Part shown: positions 1 to 5,595 of the stretch, piece by piece
Layout of the letters: the number at the start of each line of letters is the position of its first letter
Position numbering within the stretch: position 1 is the stretch's first letter
Source: an uncultured Bacillota bacterium
GTDB lineage: Bacteria; Bacillota; Dehalobacteriia; UBA4068
NCBI GenBank assembly: GCA_934427095.1
Contig: CAKRYM010000089.1
Location: forward strand, 1 to 6,616
DNA length: 6,616 bases
Direction of reading: 5' to 3'
The notes under the pieces: generated by a model
Seen by the model: the letters and a program-made list of their open reading frames with translations, nothing else
What the model was told of the DNA's origin: nothing
Database searches by the model: none
Position numbers and translations under genes: made by a program

Positions 1-506
1 TTTGCGCCGCGTAAAGCGATATTACGGAAGAATTCCGGGAATCTTAAATCATAGCAAGCACACATTCCCAAGCGGATATCTGTTTCCTCCAGCTTGAGGT
101 CTTCTAACGTCCATTCATCCCCTGGCTTAAAGAATTCTTGTTCAGCTCGGAATAAATGGACTTTCCGGTATTTATTCAAGAGATGCCCATTCGGATCTAG
201 CAACATAGAGGTGTTATAAACCCCATCGCTACGTTTCTCTGCTACCGTACCTCCAACCAAATAGACATGGTGGCGTTGGGCTGCTTCTTTCATCATCGCA
301 ACCGAAGGTCCATGCTGATCTTCAGCATAAGCGCCAAAAGCTCGGAACAACTTCGGGTCATAGCCGGTATTCCAAAATTCCGGCAAAAGGATAATGTTTG
401 CCCCGGCAGCGGCAGCTTCCGCAATCAATTTTTCTGCCTTTTGGCAATTCCCTGCGATATCCCCCGGGCAGCAAATCATTTGTATACTAGCAAGCTGAAT
501 GTTCAT
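1..506 (-). CDS. Nitrilase-superfamily carbon-nitrogen hydrolase, partial (C-terminus beyond left edge)
   Basis: The reading frame is open from an ATG at 506 down to the window edge and gives the first 168 residues of a family usually about 260-280 residues long. The nitrilase catalytic triad is visible: Glu43 in LLPEFWNTGY, Lys115 in KYRKVHLF and Cys151 in MCACYDLRFPE. Members hydrolyse non-peptide C-N bonds (amides or nitriles) through a cysteine thioester in the cytoplasm. The CYDLRFPE block and spacing resemble the Nit/omega-amidase/MtnU-like branch (deaminated glutathione amidase or omega-amidase), but substrate cannot be read from this fragment. The start is chosen because the ATG overlaps the stop of the upstream HAD gene as ATGA, with a TGAGG motif 11 nt upstream, so translation is probably coupled. 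It is the last visible gene of the minus-strand operon. Family assignment is secure; specificity is open. Confidence 0.93.
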   Translation of the reverse strand, partial: MNIQLASIQMICCPGDIAGNCQKAEKLIAEAAAAGANIILLPEFWNTGYDPKLFRAFGAYAEDQHGPSVAMMKEAAQRHHVYLVGGTVAEKRSDGVYNTSMLLDPNGHLLNKYRKVHLFRAEQEFFKPGDEWTLEDLKLEETDIRLGMCACYDLRFPEFFRNIALRGA

Positions 507-1198
507 AGCTGGATAATCCTCAATACCTCTGCTAATCGAGAAACAGTATCATGCGCTCCATACGCATCCTCATCATCATAAGCCCAAGCATTTAACTGAA
601 TATGGATGCCCTGAAACCCAGCCTGCAAAGCCGGATTAATATCAGAACGCATGCTATTTCCAATCATACAAGTGCGCTTTGGCGTAAGCTGGTAAGTAGC
701 GGCAACTTGTTGATAAACCTCAGTAGTTTTTAGTGGGACAACAATACAAGCCTCAAAATACTGCTGTAATCCACTGCGATAAATACGCCGTAACTGGTTC
801 TCTTCATCCCCTTGAGACAATAACAGTAATCTAACCTTACCTGTTAATTCTCTCAATACCGGCTCTGCATCCTCCACCAAAGCCGCGGGTTCCTCATGAA
901 CGGCCCAGCCCAATGCTTCTAATTTCGCAGATATTTCCGGCTGAAAAGGTTGGCCGGCGCTTTCACAAAAATGACGGTAAGTATCTCGCAAAGCCAACGG
1001 GAAGCTTTCTGTGGCGGGATGGCCGATACGCTGCACCGAAGCGATATCCGCAGCATGGACATAGTCTAGTATCTCTTTTCGAGGAGAGAAACCTAGCGCA
1101 AGCATGGCGTCTACGAACCGGTCATAATAGTCCAAAAACAGGTGATAGGTATCGACCAAAGTATCGTCAAAATCAAAAATCAGCGTATCTACCTTCAT
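503..1198 (-). CDS. HAD-superfamily hydrolase (haloacid dehalogenase-like phosphatase)
   Basis: This 231-residue protein has all four HAD motifs. Motif I is DFDDTLVDT with nucleophile Asp9 and general acid Asp11; motif II is Ser128 in LLLLSQGD; motif III is Lys157 in VVPLKTTE; motif IV is GNSMRSD with acidic Asp186. Residues about 17-105 between motifs I and II are helical and fit a C1-type cap, as in small-molecule phosphatases. The likely activity is Mg-dependent phosphomonoester hydrolysis in the cytoplasm; the substrate is unknown. The frame stays open 150 nt further upstream inside the helicase-loader gene, but ATG 1198 is the real start: it sits directly before motif I, has AAGGA 9 nt upstream, and overlaps the preceding stop as ATGA. 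Motif IV has Asn where many family members have Asp, a GNSxxSD variant known in part of the family. Its own stop overlaps the amidohydrolase start. Confidence 0.93.
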   Translation of the reverse strand: MKVDTLIFDFDDTLVDTYHLFLDYYDRFVDAMLALGFSPRKEILDYVHAADIASVQRIGHPATESFPLALRDTYRHFCESAGQPFQPEISAKLEALGWAVHEEPAALVEDAEPVLRELTGKVRLLLLSQGDEENQLRRIYRSGLQQYFEACIVVPLKTTEVYQQVAATYQLTPKRTCMIGNSMRSDINPALQAGFQGIHIQLNAWAYDDEDAYGAHDTVSRLAEVLRIIQL

Positions 1199-2007
1199 TC
1201 GCGCATATCCTTTGGCCGCAAGGCAAACCGAATGTCTTTTTGAATGGAAAGCTGCAAAAATTGACAGCCTTCCAGCAAGCGGGAAAAAATACGTTCCCCA
1301 ATTTGCGCCTTTAACTCTGCGGAAGAAAGATTTGTGGTGACAATACAAGGCAAATCCCGATTGATACGATAATTAAAAATGGTAAATAATTTTCCCTGCA
1401 CCCAAGGGGTAAAATTATGCGCGCCCAAATCATCCATAATCAAAACTGGCGCATCATAAGCCCGCTTGACCAATTCAAGCTCGTCCAGCCCTTCGTTTTC
1501 CTGGCGATAGCTCCCCCGCAATTGATCCAGAAATTCCGGCACCACCAGAAACAAAACTTCTTTTCCCTGGCTAACCAAACGGTTTGCCGTAGCAGCGGCA
1601 AGATGTGTTTTTCCAGAGCCTGCTTGCCCACTAATCAGTAAACCAGGTAGTGCGGGATTTTTCAAAAACTTGGTAGAAAAACTAACACAGGTGTCCAAAG
1701 CCCGTTTGGCCAATTCATAATAGCTGATACTGCTGTCTGGGACCAAGTCACGGCTATAATATGCCAGACGAAAATTTTGAAACGAATAATGACGTAATTT
1801 CAGGGGTATACCTGAACGTTCCTGGCGTAAGCTTTGCTCCAAGCGTTTTTTACAAACACATGGCCGAGCAACTTCCTCTTCCAAAATCCAGCCGGTATCC
1901 CGGCAAAGAGGGCAATGATAGAGCTCCGCATCTGGTTTTGCATGATTTATTTCCAGCCCATCTAAAGCAGCAGAAAAATTCTTTACGCCTTTTGCAATGT
2001 CTTCCAT
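1195..2007 (-). CDS. dnaI: DnaI/DnaC-type replicative helicase loader, AAA+ ATPase
   Basis: This 270-residue protein has a four-cysteine N-terminal module (Cys32, Cys35, Cys50, Cys52; CPLC then PCVC), a probable zinc site as in DnaI-like loaders. An AAA+ core follows: Walker A GQAGSGKT at 127-134, Walker B LIMDDLG at 189-195, sensor I TTN at 224-226, and the arginine-finger box GERIFSRL at 237-244, which is typical of DnaC/DnaI. The family loads the hexameric replicative helicase onto DNA at origins and restarted forks. A DnaD-like gene lies 15 nt upstream, which supports a primosome role over an IstB transposition helper; no transposase is nearby. ATG 2007 has AGGGG 6 nt upstream. The length falls between E. 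coli DnaC (about 245) and B. subtilis DnaI (about 311). The stop overlaps the HAD start by 4 nt. Confidence 0.93.
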   Translation of the reverse strand: MEDIAKGVKNFSAALDGLEINHAKPDAELYHCPLCRDTGWILEEEVARPCVCKKRLEQSLRQERSGIPLKLRHYSFQNFRLAYYSRDLVPDSSISYYELAKRALDTCVSFSTKFLKNPALPGLLISGQAGSGKTHLAAATANRLVSQGKEVLFLVVPEFLDQLRGSYRQENEGLDELELVKRAYDAPVLIMDDLGAHNFTPWVQGKLFTIFNYRINRDLPCIVTTNLSSAELKAQIGERIFSRLLEGCQFLQLSIQKDIRFALRPKDMRE

Positions 2008-2022
2008 AAACTTCCCCTATGT

Positions 2023-2751
2023 TTATCCTCTCAACATTTCTTTTTCCAATTCCAGCAGGATTTCATCTTTTTCCGCTTCTTTTTTCTCTACCTTGCCACG
2101 GCTAGCCTTCTCGGGTTTTTCATCGCTGGCCTGAACCTGCGCCAAGGTAAGAAGTCCTTTTTTCCGCCAATTTTGCAGAATGGAGTCCATATAAGCAAGA
2201 TTTGCCTTCCCCTGCAAAACCGCGCGGTTCAAGGCTTCTTCGATCAATTCTTCTTCATAGTGTTCATCGTCTATCCAAGCACGGATCTTTTCGTTTTCAC
2301 TATATTTCAGCGTGCGGCCTAGATCCACCTCAAAACGCCGATATAATCGGCTAATGCTGCGAATACGTTCCCGGCTGTCTAAAGGGTTGTAAGAAAGCCG
2401 GTTGCCGTAAGCAGGTCGTTGCTCCTCCAACCATCCTTCATAAAGATATCGCAACAGCCCGGGGCAGCTATAGGTTTTCCCCTCCTCTGCTAAACTCAGC
2501 ATTTGGTTTTCCAGCAAAGGATGCAGCAAAGCGGAAATATCTTCTTCTTCCACATCGAATTCGGCCATTATTTCTTTAGACGATATTTTACCGTTGCGCA
2601 GTAAAGGCCCAAGGATACGTAAAAGAATGACCAAACTCTTTTCATCCAAAAACCAGCTCCGATACCGCCTAAGCAACAGCATAGGCACAACAGTGCTGTC
2701 CCCCAGCAAGATTTGGGCAAAACCTGTCATCAAATAGCGATCATGATTCAT
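2023..2751 (-). CDS. DnaD-like replication initiation/primosome protein
   Basis: This 242-residue protein has the DnaD layout. The N-terminal part (about 1-110) reads as a winged-helix region, with LLLRRYRSWFLDEKSL followed by helix-rich ISSKEIMAEFDVEEEDIS. A C-terminal DnaB_2/DnaD-type domain (about 125-200) ends in the hallmark YMDSILQNW at 187-195. The last 40 residues are highly charged and probably disordered or coiled (KPEKASRGKVEKKEAEK). In Bacillota, DnaD-family proteins bind and remodel DNA and help recruit the helicase-loader complex; the next gene downstream encodes such a loader. A TTG codon at 2757 opens the frame slightly earlier, but GGAG at 2759-2762 is only 1 nt from it and 7 nt from ATG 2751, so ATG 2751 is preferred. 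The gap from the RNase gene is 12 nt, which fits one transcript. Whether it is the orthologue of B. subtilis DnaD or a paralogue is unclear. Confidence 0.88.
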   Translation of the reverse strand: MNHDRYLMTGFAQILLGDSTVVPMLLLRRYRSWFLDEKSLVILLRILGPLLRNGKISSKEIMAEFDVEEEDISALLHPLLENQMLSLAEEGKTYSCPGLLRYLYEGWLEEQRPAYGNRLSYNPLDSRERIRSISRLYRRFEVDLGRTLKYSENEKIRAWIDDEHYEEELIEEALNRAVLQGKANLAYMDSILQNWRKKGLLTLAQVQASDEKPEKASRGKVEKKEAEKDEILLELEKEMLRG

Positions 2752-2763
2752 TACCAAACTCCA

Positions 2764-4320
2764 TTAACTAACTTGCTTGATAAAATTGCGTACACGCATA
2801 AGCTTTTCGATATCCTGATGCAAAGCCAGCTCCAGCAAAGACTGATTGATCTCCATAAGGACTTCTTCGTTGGTGAGCATAGGAGTCGCTTCCTGAGAGA
2901 GGCTGGGCTGAGCAGCCAATTCCTGCAAATCGAAAGAAACCCCATGTTCCGGTACGACGGCTTCAACGCCAAATTTTTCCCGGACCAATTCCGCAAAGCT
3001 TATCGACGCGCTTTCTTCCCCGTGGGTAACAAAAATCCGCTGTGGTAGTTGTTCGAAATGTTCCAGCCAATCTACCAATTCGCTGCGGCCAGCGTGAGCA
3101 GAAAATCCTTCCATATTGTGAATTTGGGCCCGCACATCAATTTCTTCCCCGTGGATGGTCACTTTCTTTTCTCCATCAATCAAGCGGCGGCCCAAAGTGC
3201 CTTCTGCCTGATAACCAAAGAACAGTACAGAACATTCCGGACGCCAAAGATTATGCTTCAAATGATGCTTAATTCGCCCCGCATCAGCCATTCCGCTGGC
3301 GGAGATAATCAATGCGCCGCTTTTGATCTGGTTTAAGGCCATGGATTCCTGTGCAGAATGGGCATACACCAGGTTTTTCAAAATAAATGGAGGACGCCCT
3401 GTATCCTTCATCAGCTTCGTGGTAATGGCATCAAAGTATTCCGGGAAAGCGGCAAAAATATCCGTAGCTTTAATGGCCATGGGGCTGTCCACATAAACCG
3501 TGCAATCAGGGAAATCCCCTTTCAGCTGCAACTCGTTTATCATATAAAGAATTTCCTGCGTGCGGTCAACAGCAAAAGCAGGGATAATGACATTACCGCC
3601 CCGGCGGAAAGTATCCCGTACCACCTGGACAAAATGCGGTAATTCATCATACATCATGGCGCCATGTTCCCGGTTGCCATAGGTAGATTCCATCACTAAG
3701 AAATCCGCAGATTTCATATGATAAGGGTCTTCAATGATAGCCTGGTCATTTCGGCCTAAGTCGCCAGTGAAAACCAGTTTCTTTTCTTCCCCATTTTCTT
3801 GATAAAAGATTTCCACCATAGCCGAGCCAAGGATATGCCCTGCATCATGCAGCACCACACGAAGGCCCGGTGCTGGCTGGAATTCCTCTTCATAGTCTAA
3901 GGGTTTGAATAGTTTGGTTACTTCTGTGGCATCGGCCACCGTATACACCGGCTCCAACAGGGGTTGGCCGGCTCTAGCCAATTTACGGTTTTTCCGTTCA
4001 ATTTCCATTTCTTGAATATGGCCGGAATCCGCCAGCATAATTTCTGCCAAGGCTGCCGTTGCAGAAGAGGTATAGATCGGATTTTTGAATCCGTTTTTAT
4101 ATAGCTTCGGTAGCATACCGCTATGATCCACATGGGCATGGGTGAGGATCACAAAGTCGAGCATACCTGGATGAAAGGGAAAGGGACGATAGTTTCGTTC
4201 TTTCAAGGCTTTATTGCCTTGGAACATGCCGCAGTCCACCAAAAAATGCGTGTTCTCGTGCTCTAACAAATAGCAAGAACCGGTAACCGTACGAGCGGCA
4301 CCCCAAAAGCTAATTTTCAT
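2764..4320 (-). CDS. CPSF-like metallo-beta-lactamase/beta-CASP RNA-processing nuclease
   Basis: This 518-residue protein is first in the operon. The metallo-beta-lactamase motifs are complete: Asp29 (LVDCG), HAHVDH at 61-66, His162 (GHILGSA) and Asp187 (FTGDLGR). Beta-CASP motif A is Glu211 (ESTYG), motif B His409 (GFSAHAG) and motif C His433 (VTHGEE). A conserved SASGMADAGR stretch (340-349) and an RMMBL-type segment (about 385-445) complete the fold. These residues bind two zinc ions in CPSF73-like nucleases such as T. thermophilus TTHA0252, which cleave single-stranded RNA; the protein is not a DNA-uptake ComEC type because no membrane segments are present. The last 50 residues form a helical tail outside the core. 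ATG 4320 is chosen: AGGTGGAGG ends 9 nt upstream, whereas another ATG at 4329 directly abuts it. Further upstream extension would run through the probable promoter and lacks homology-like sequence. Confidence 0.95.
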   Translation of the reverse strand: MKISFWGAARTVTGSCYLLEHENTHFLVDCGMFQGNKALKERNYRPFPFHPGMLDFVILTHAHVDHSGMLPKLYKNGFKNPIYTSSATAALAEIMLADSGHIQEMEIERKNRKLARAGQPLLEPVYTVADATEVTKLFKPLDYEEEFQPAPGLRVVLHDAGHILGSAMVEIFYQENGEEKKLVFTGDLGRNDQAIIEDPYHMKSADFLVMESTYGNREHGAMMYDELPHFVQVVRDTFRRGGNVIIPAFAVDRTQEILYMINELQLKGDFPDCTVYVDSPMAIKATDIFAAFPEYFDAITTKLMKDTGRPPFILKNLVYAHSAQESMALNQIKSGALIISASGMADAGRIKHHLKHNLWRPECSVLFFGYQAEGTLGRRLIDGEKKVTIHGEEIDVRAQIHNMEGFSAHAGRSELVDWLEHFEQLPQRIFVTHGEESASISFAELVREKFGVEAVVPEHGVSFDLQELAAQPSLSQEATPMLTNEEVLMEINQSLLELALHQDIEKLMRVRNFIKQVS

Positions 4321-4329
4321 AATAATCAT

Positions 4330-4338
4330 CCTCCACCT
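4330..4338 (-). promoter_or_regulatory. Ribosome binding site of the CPSF-like RNase gene
   Basis: On the minus strand this reads AGGTGGAGG. The GGAGG core ends 9 nt before ATG 4320 and touches a second in-frame ATG at 4329. Zero spacing rules out the upstream ATG as the main start and fixes the N-terminus as MKISFWGA. Confidence 0.8.
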
Positions 4339-4392
4339 AAGATACAAAAATAAGCAAGCCGACAACATCAAAAAGAATACCTTATATTTATA

Positions 4393-4420
4393 ATTATAAG
4401 TTTTTCCCCTTAAAAAGCAA
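4393..4420 (-). promoter_or_regulatory. Probable sigma-A-type promoter of the RNase-dnaD-dnaI-HAD-amidohydrolase operon
   Basis: On the minus strand a TTGCTT -35 (4415-4420) and a perfect TATAAT -10 (4393-4398) are separated by 16 bp. Transcription would begin near 4386 and leave a leader of about 65 nt before the RNase start. The -35 matches consensus in four of six positions. The surrounding sequence is very A/T-rich, so chance TATAAT-like boxes are expected; the placement upstream of the operon is the main support. Confidence 0.5.
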
Positions 4421-4440
4421 TACCTTTCCGATTTTTGGAT

Positions 4441-4468
4441 AGAAATATTGCCCCGGATGAATATTTCT
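4441..4468. repeat. Perfect 9-bp inverted repeat between divergent promoters
   Basis: The arms AGAAATATT (4441-4449) and AATATTTCT (4460-4468) are exact reverse complements with a 10-nt G/C-rich spacer. The element lies about 20 bp from the -35 of the minus-strand promoter and 22 bp from the -35 of the tRNA promoter. It could be a protein-binding operator; the A/T-rich right arm also overlaps a region that could act as an UP element for the tRNA promoter. It is not a terminator, since no T-run follows the hairpin directly. Confidence 0.55.
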
Positions 4469-4490
4469 TTTGAAAAAGGCCAAAATATGT

Positions 4491-4519
4491 TTGACATTTC
4501 AAAGCGCATACGCTATAAT
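4491..4519 (+). promoter_or_regulatory. Consensus promoter of the tRNA-Pro/tRNA-Gln operon
   Basis: A perfect -35 TTGACA (4491-4496) and a perfect -10 TATAAT (4514-4519) are separated by the optimal 17 bp. Transcription should start near 4526, about 14 nt before mature tRNA-Pro. A/T-rich sequence upstream (about 4460-4489, with TTTCTTTTGAAAAA) could serve as an UP element, as is common for stable-RNA genes. Confidence 0.9.
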
Positions 4520-4539
4520 TATTTTCGTTGCGATAGCGG

Positions 4540-4616
4540 CGGGACGTGGCGCAGATTGGTAGCGCACTTGATTTGGGATCAAGGGGTCGCAGGTTCAAAT
4601 CCTGTCGTCCCGACCA
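4540..4616 (+). tRNA. tRNA-Pro (anticodon UGG)
   Basis: A full cloverleaf can be drawn. The acceptor stem is CGGGACG/CGTCCCG, the D stem GCGC/GCGC, the anticodon stem CTTGA/TCAAG around loop TTTGGGA (TGG at 4574-4576), and the T stem GCAGG/CCTGT around TTCAAAT. The discriminator is A and the CCA end is encoded (4614-4616). The first base pair C1-G72 and discriminator A73 fit bacterial tRNA-Pro. It is the first gene of a two-tRNA transcript. Confidence 0.97.
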
Positions 4617-4642
4617 TCACTTTTATAACTTGATAACAGTAA

Positions 4643-4717
4643 TGGGGTGTCGCCAAGCGGTAAGGCAACGGTCTCTGAAATCGTCATACGATGGTTCGAA
4701 TCCATCCACCCCAGCCA
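4643..4717 (+). tRNA. tRNA-Gln (anticodon CUG)
   Basis: The acceptor stem is TGGGGTG/CACCCCA, the D stem GCC/GGC, the anticodon stem ACGGT/ATCGT (one G-T pair) around loop CTCTGAA with anticodon CTG at 4675-4677, the variable loop CATAC, and the T stem GATGG/CCATC around TTCGAAT. Discriminator G73 and encoded CCA follow. The weak first pair (T1-A72) and G73 are hallmarks of tRNA-Gln. It reads CAG codons. It lies 26 nt after tRNA-Pro with no promoter between, so the two are co-transcribed. Confidence 0.96.
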
Positions 4718-4748
4718 AAAGCGGTTTGTTTTGCAAACCGCTTTTTTC
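4717..4748 (+). terminator. Intrinsic terminator of the tRNA operon
   Basis: AAAGCGGTTTG (4718-4728) pairs perfectly with CAAACCGCTTT (4734-4744) around a 5-nt loop TTTTG, and the stem runs into T6 (4742-4747). It begins directly at the encoded CCA end of tRNA-Gln, so it both ends the transcript and leaves a short 3' trailer for processing. Confidence 0.93.
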
Positions 4749-4787
4749 TATCTTCTCTTTTCATAAAAAAATAACGGAATATGCACC

Positions 4788-5507
4788 ATGCAAAAAGAAA
4801 ACATAATCCAGAGAAAAACATTCTCCACAGAACTGGCCTATCTTTTGGGCATTATCATGCTGGCTTTTGGTACGGCTTTGCTATCCAGGGCAGATTTTGG
4901 GATGTCTATGGTCGTGGCCCCTGCTTATATCCTCTATCTACATTTTTCTCAGATCTGGTCTTTCGTCACCTTTGGCATGATGGAATATACCATACAGGCT
5001 TTATTGCTTATTCTACTGTCGATTATTCTAAAAAAATTTCGTATTCCCTATCTATTTTCTTTTATCACCGCTGTATTATACGGTTTTACCTTGGATGGCT
5101 TTGTTCTACTTACTTCAGCGCTGCCCGTAACGGTTGTTTGGTTGCGTCTTCTTTATTTCTTCTGCGGTTTTGCCGCCTGCACCCTTGGCGTGGCCTTTAT
5201 GTTTCACACCTACTTATCTCCAGAAGCCTATGAGTTGTTTGTTAAAGAGCTGGCCCGCGAAAAGCATCTTAACATTAGCAAAGTCAAAACCATCTTTGAT
5301 GCTTGTTTCCTCATCATCGCAATTACCTTATCTTTTCTCTTTTTCGGCTGGCTGCATTTTCGAGGTGTGAATATCGGCACAGTATTTTGTACCCTATTCA
5401 ACGGCCTGTTTATCGGGATATGGGGGAAATGGTTGGAGCGAAGATTTTGTTTTCGGGATTATCTTTCCCTCAAACGCTATTTTCCACAATCCACAGAGCC
5501 ACAATAA
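4788..5507 (+). CDS. Polytopic membrane protein, YczE/DUF6198-like, function unknown
   Basis: This 239-residue, strongly hydrophobic protein has six or so membrane segments at about 16-34, 58-81, 87-108, 118-140, 168-190 and 195-215. A hydrophilic stretch at 143-167 contains SPEAYELFVKELAREKHLN. The layout resembles the YczE/DUF6198 group of Bacillota inner-membrane proteins: an early GTALLSRADFGMS turn, a cytosolic segment followed by a helix starting KVKTIFD, and a late Gly-x-x-x-Gly-Thr turn (GVNIGT). No substrate or reaction is established for that group. There is no cleavable signal peptide. ATG 4788 is preferred although its Shine-Dalgarno is weak (GGA 9 nt upstream); ATG 4781 is out of frame and too close to it. 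The 40 nt after the tRNA terminator show no clear promoter, so expression may depend on readthrough or a non-consensus promoter. The family call is from pattern memory and could be wrong; membrane nature is certain. Confidence 0.8.
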   Translation: MQKENIIQRKTFSTELAYLLGIIMLAFGTALLSRADFGMSMVVAPAYILYLHFSQIWSFVTFGMMEYTIQALLLILLSIILKKFRIPYLFSFITAVLYGFTLDGFVLLTSALPVTVVWLRLLYFFCGFAACTLGVAFMFHTYLSPEAYELFVKELAREKHLNISKVKTIFDACFLIIAITLSFLFFGWLHFRGVNIGTVFCTLFNGLFIGIWGKWLERRFCFRDYLSLKRYFPQSTEPQ

Positions 5508-5512
5508 CAGAA

Positions 5513-5562
5513 AGAAAAAAACAGCAGACAGGACGAAAACTCGCCTGTCTGCTTATTATTTT
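5513..5562. terminator. Bidirectional intrinsic terminator between convergent genes
   Basis: AGCAGACAGG (5523-5532) pairs perfectly with CCTGTCTGCT (5544-5553); the interior can add CGA/TCG around an AAAC loop after a bulged A. On the plus strand TTATTATTTTATC follows. On the minus strand seven T (complement of A 5515-5521) follow one base after the stem. It therefore serves the membrane-protein gene (stop 15 nt away) and the phosphofructokinase gene (stop 42 nt away). The minus-strand T-run is the stronger one. Confidence 0.88.
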
Positions 5563-5584
5563 ATCTAATTATTATTTTATCTGA
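5553..5584. repeat. Tandem 16-bp A/T-rich direct repeat
   Basis: TTATTATTTTATCTAA (5553-5568) is followed directly by TTATTATTTTATCTGA (5569-5584), identical over the first 14 bases. The first copy supplies the plus-strand T-rich tail of the terminator; the second looks like a local duplication of it. It lies wholly between the hairpin and the phosphofructokinase stop. Confidence 0.8.
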
Positions 5585-5595
5585 CCAATAGGTTG

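Noticed and set aside
913..1314. Plus-strand open frame opposite the HAD and helicase-loader genes
   Set aside because: Antisense shadow with no ribosome binding site and no recognisable motif; both minus-strand genes have full catalytic motifs.
1199..1348. 50-residue N-terminal extension of the HAD protein
   Set aside because: It lies wholly inside the helicase-loader gene in another frame and precedes the conserved motif I start; the ATGA-coupled ATG at 1198 has a good ribosome binding site.
1195..2007. IstB-like transposition helper instead of a helicase loader
   Set aside because: The AAA+ core is shared with IstB, but no IstA transposase or terminal repeats are near, and a DnaD-like gene precedes it.
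2713..3642. Several plus-strand open frames opposite the RNase gene
   Set aside because: Antisense shadows of a gene with complete metallo-beta-lactamase motifs; no family signatures or start signals.
4441..4468. Inverted repeat as an intrinsic terminator
   Set aside because: The stem is A/T-only, the loop is 10 nt, no T-run follows directly, and no gene ends nearby on either strand.
4321..4509. 63-residue N-terminal extension of the RNase
   Set aside because: It crosses the probable promoter and ribosome binding site, is A/T-driven low-quality sequence, and overlaps the tRNA promoter region; the family begins at MKISFWGA.
4448..4806. Short plus-strand open frames across the tRNA genes
   Set aside because: They translate tRNA sequence; both tRNAs fold fully, so these are artefacts.
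4781..5233. Alternative frame starting at ATG 4781 within the membrane-protein gene
   Set aside because: Out of frame with the hydrophobic protein, irregular composition, and start only 2 nt from the weak Shine-Dalgarno.
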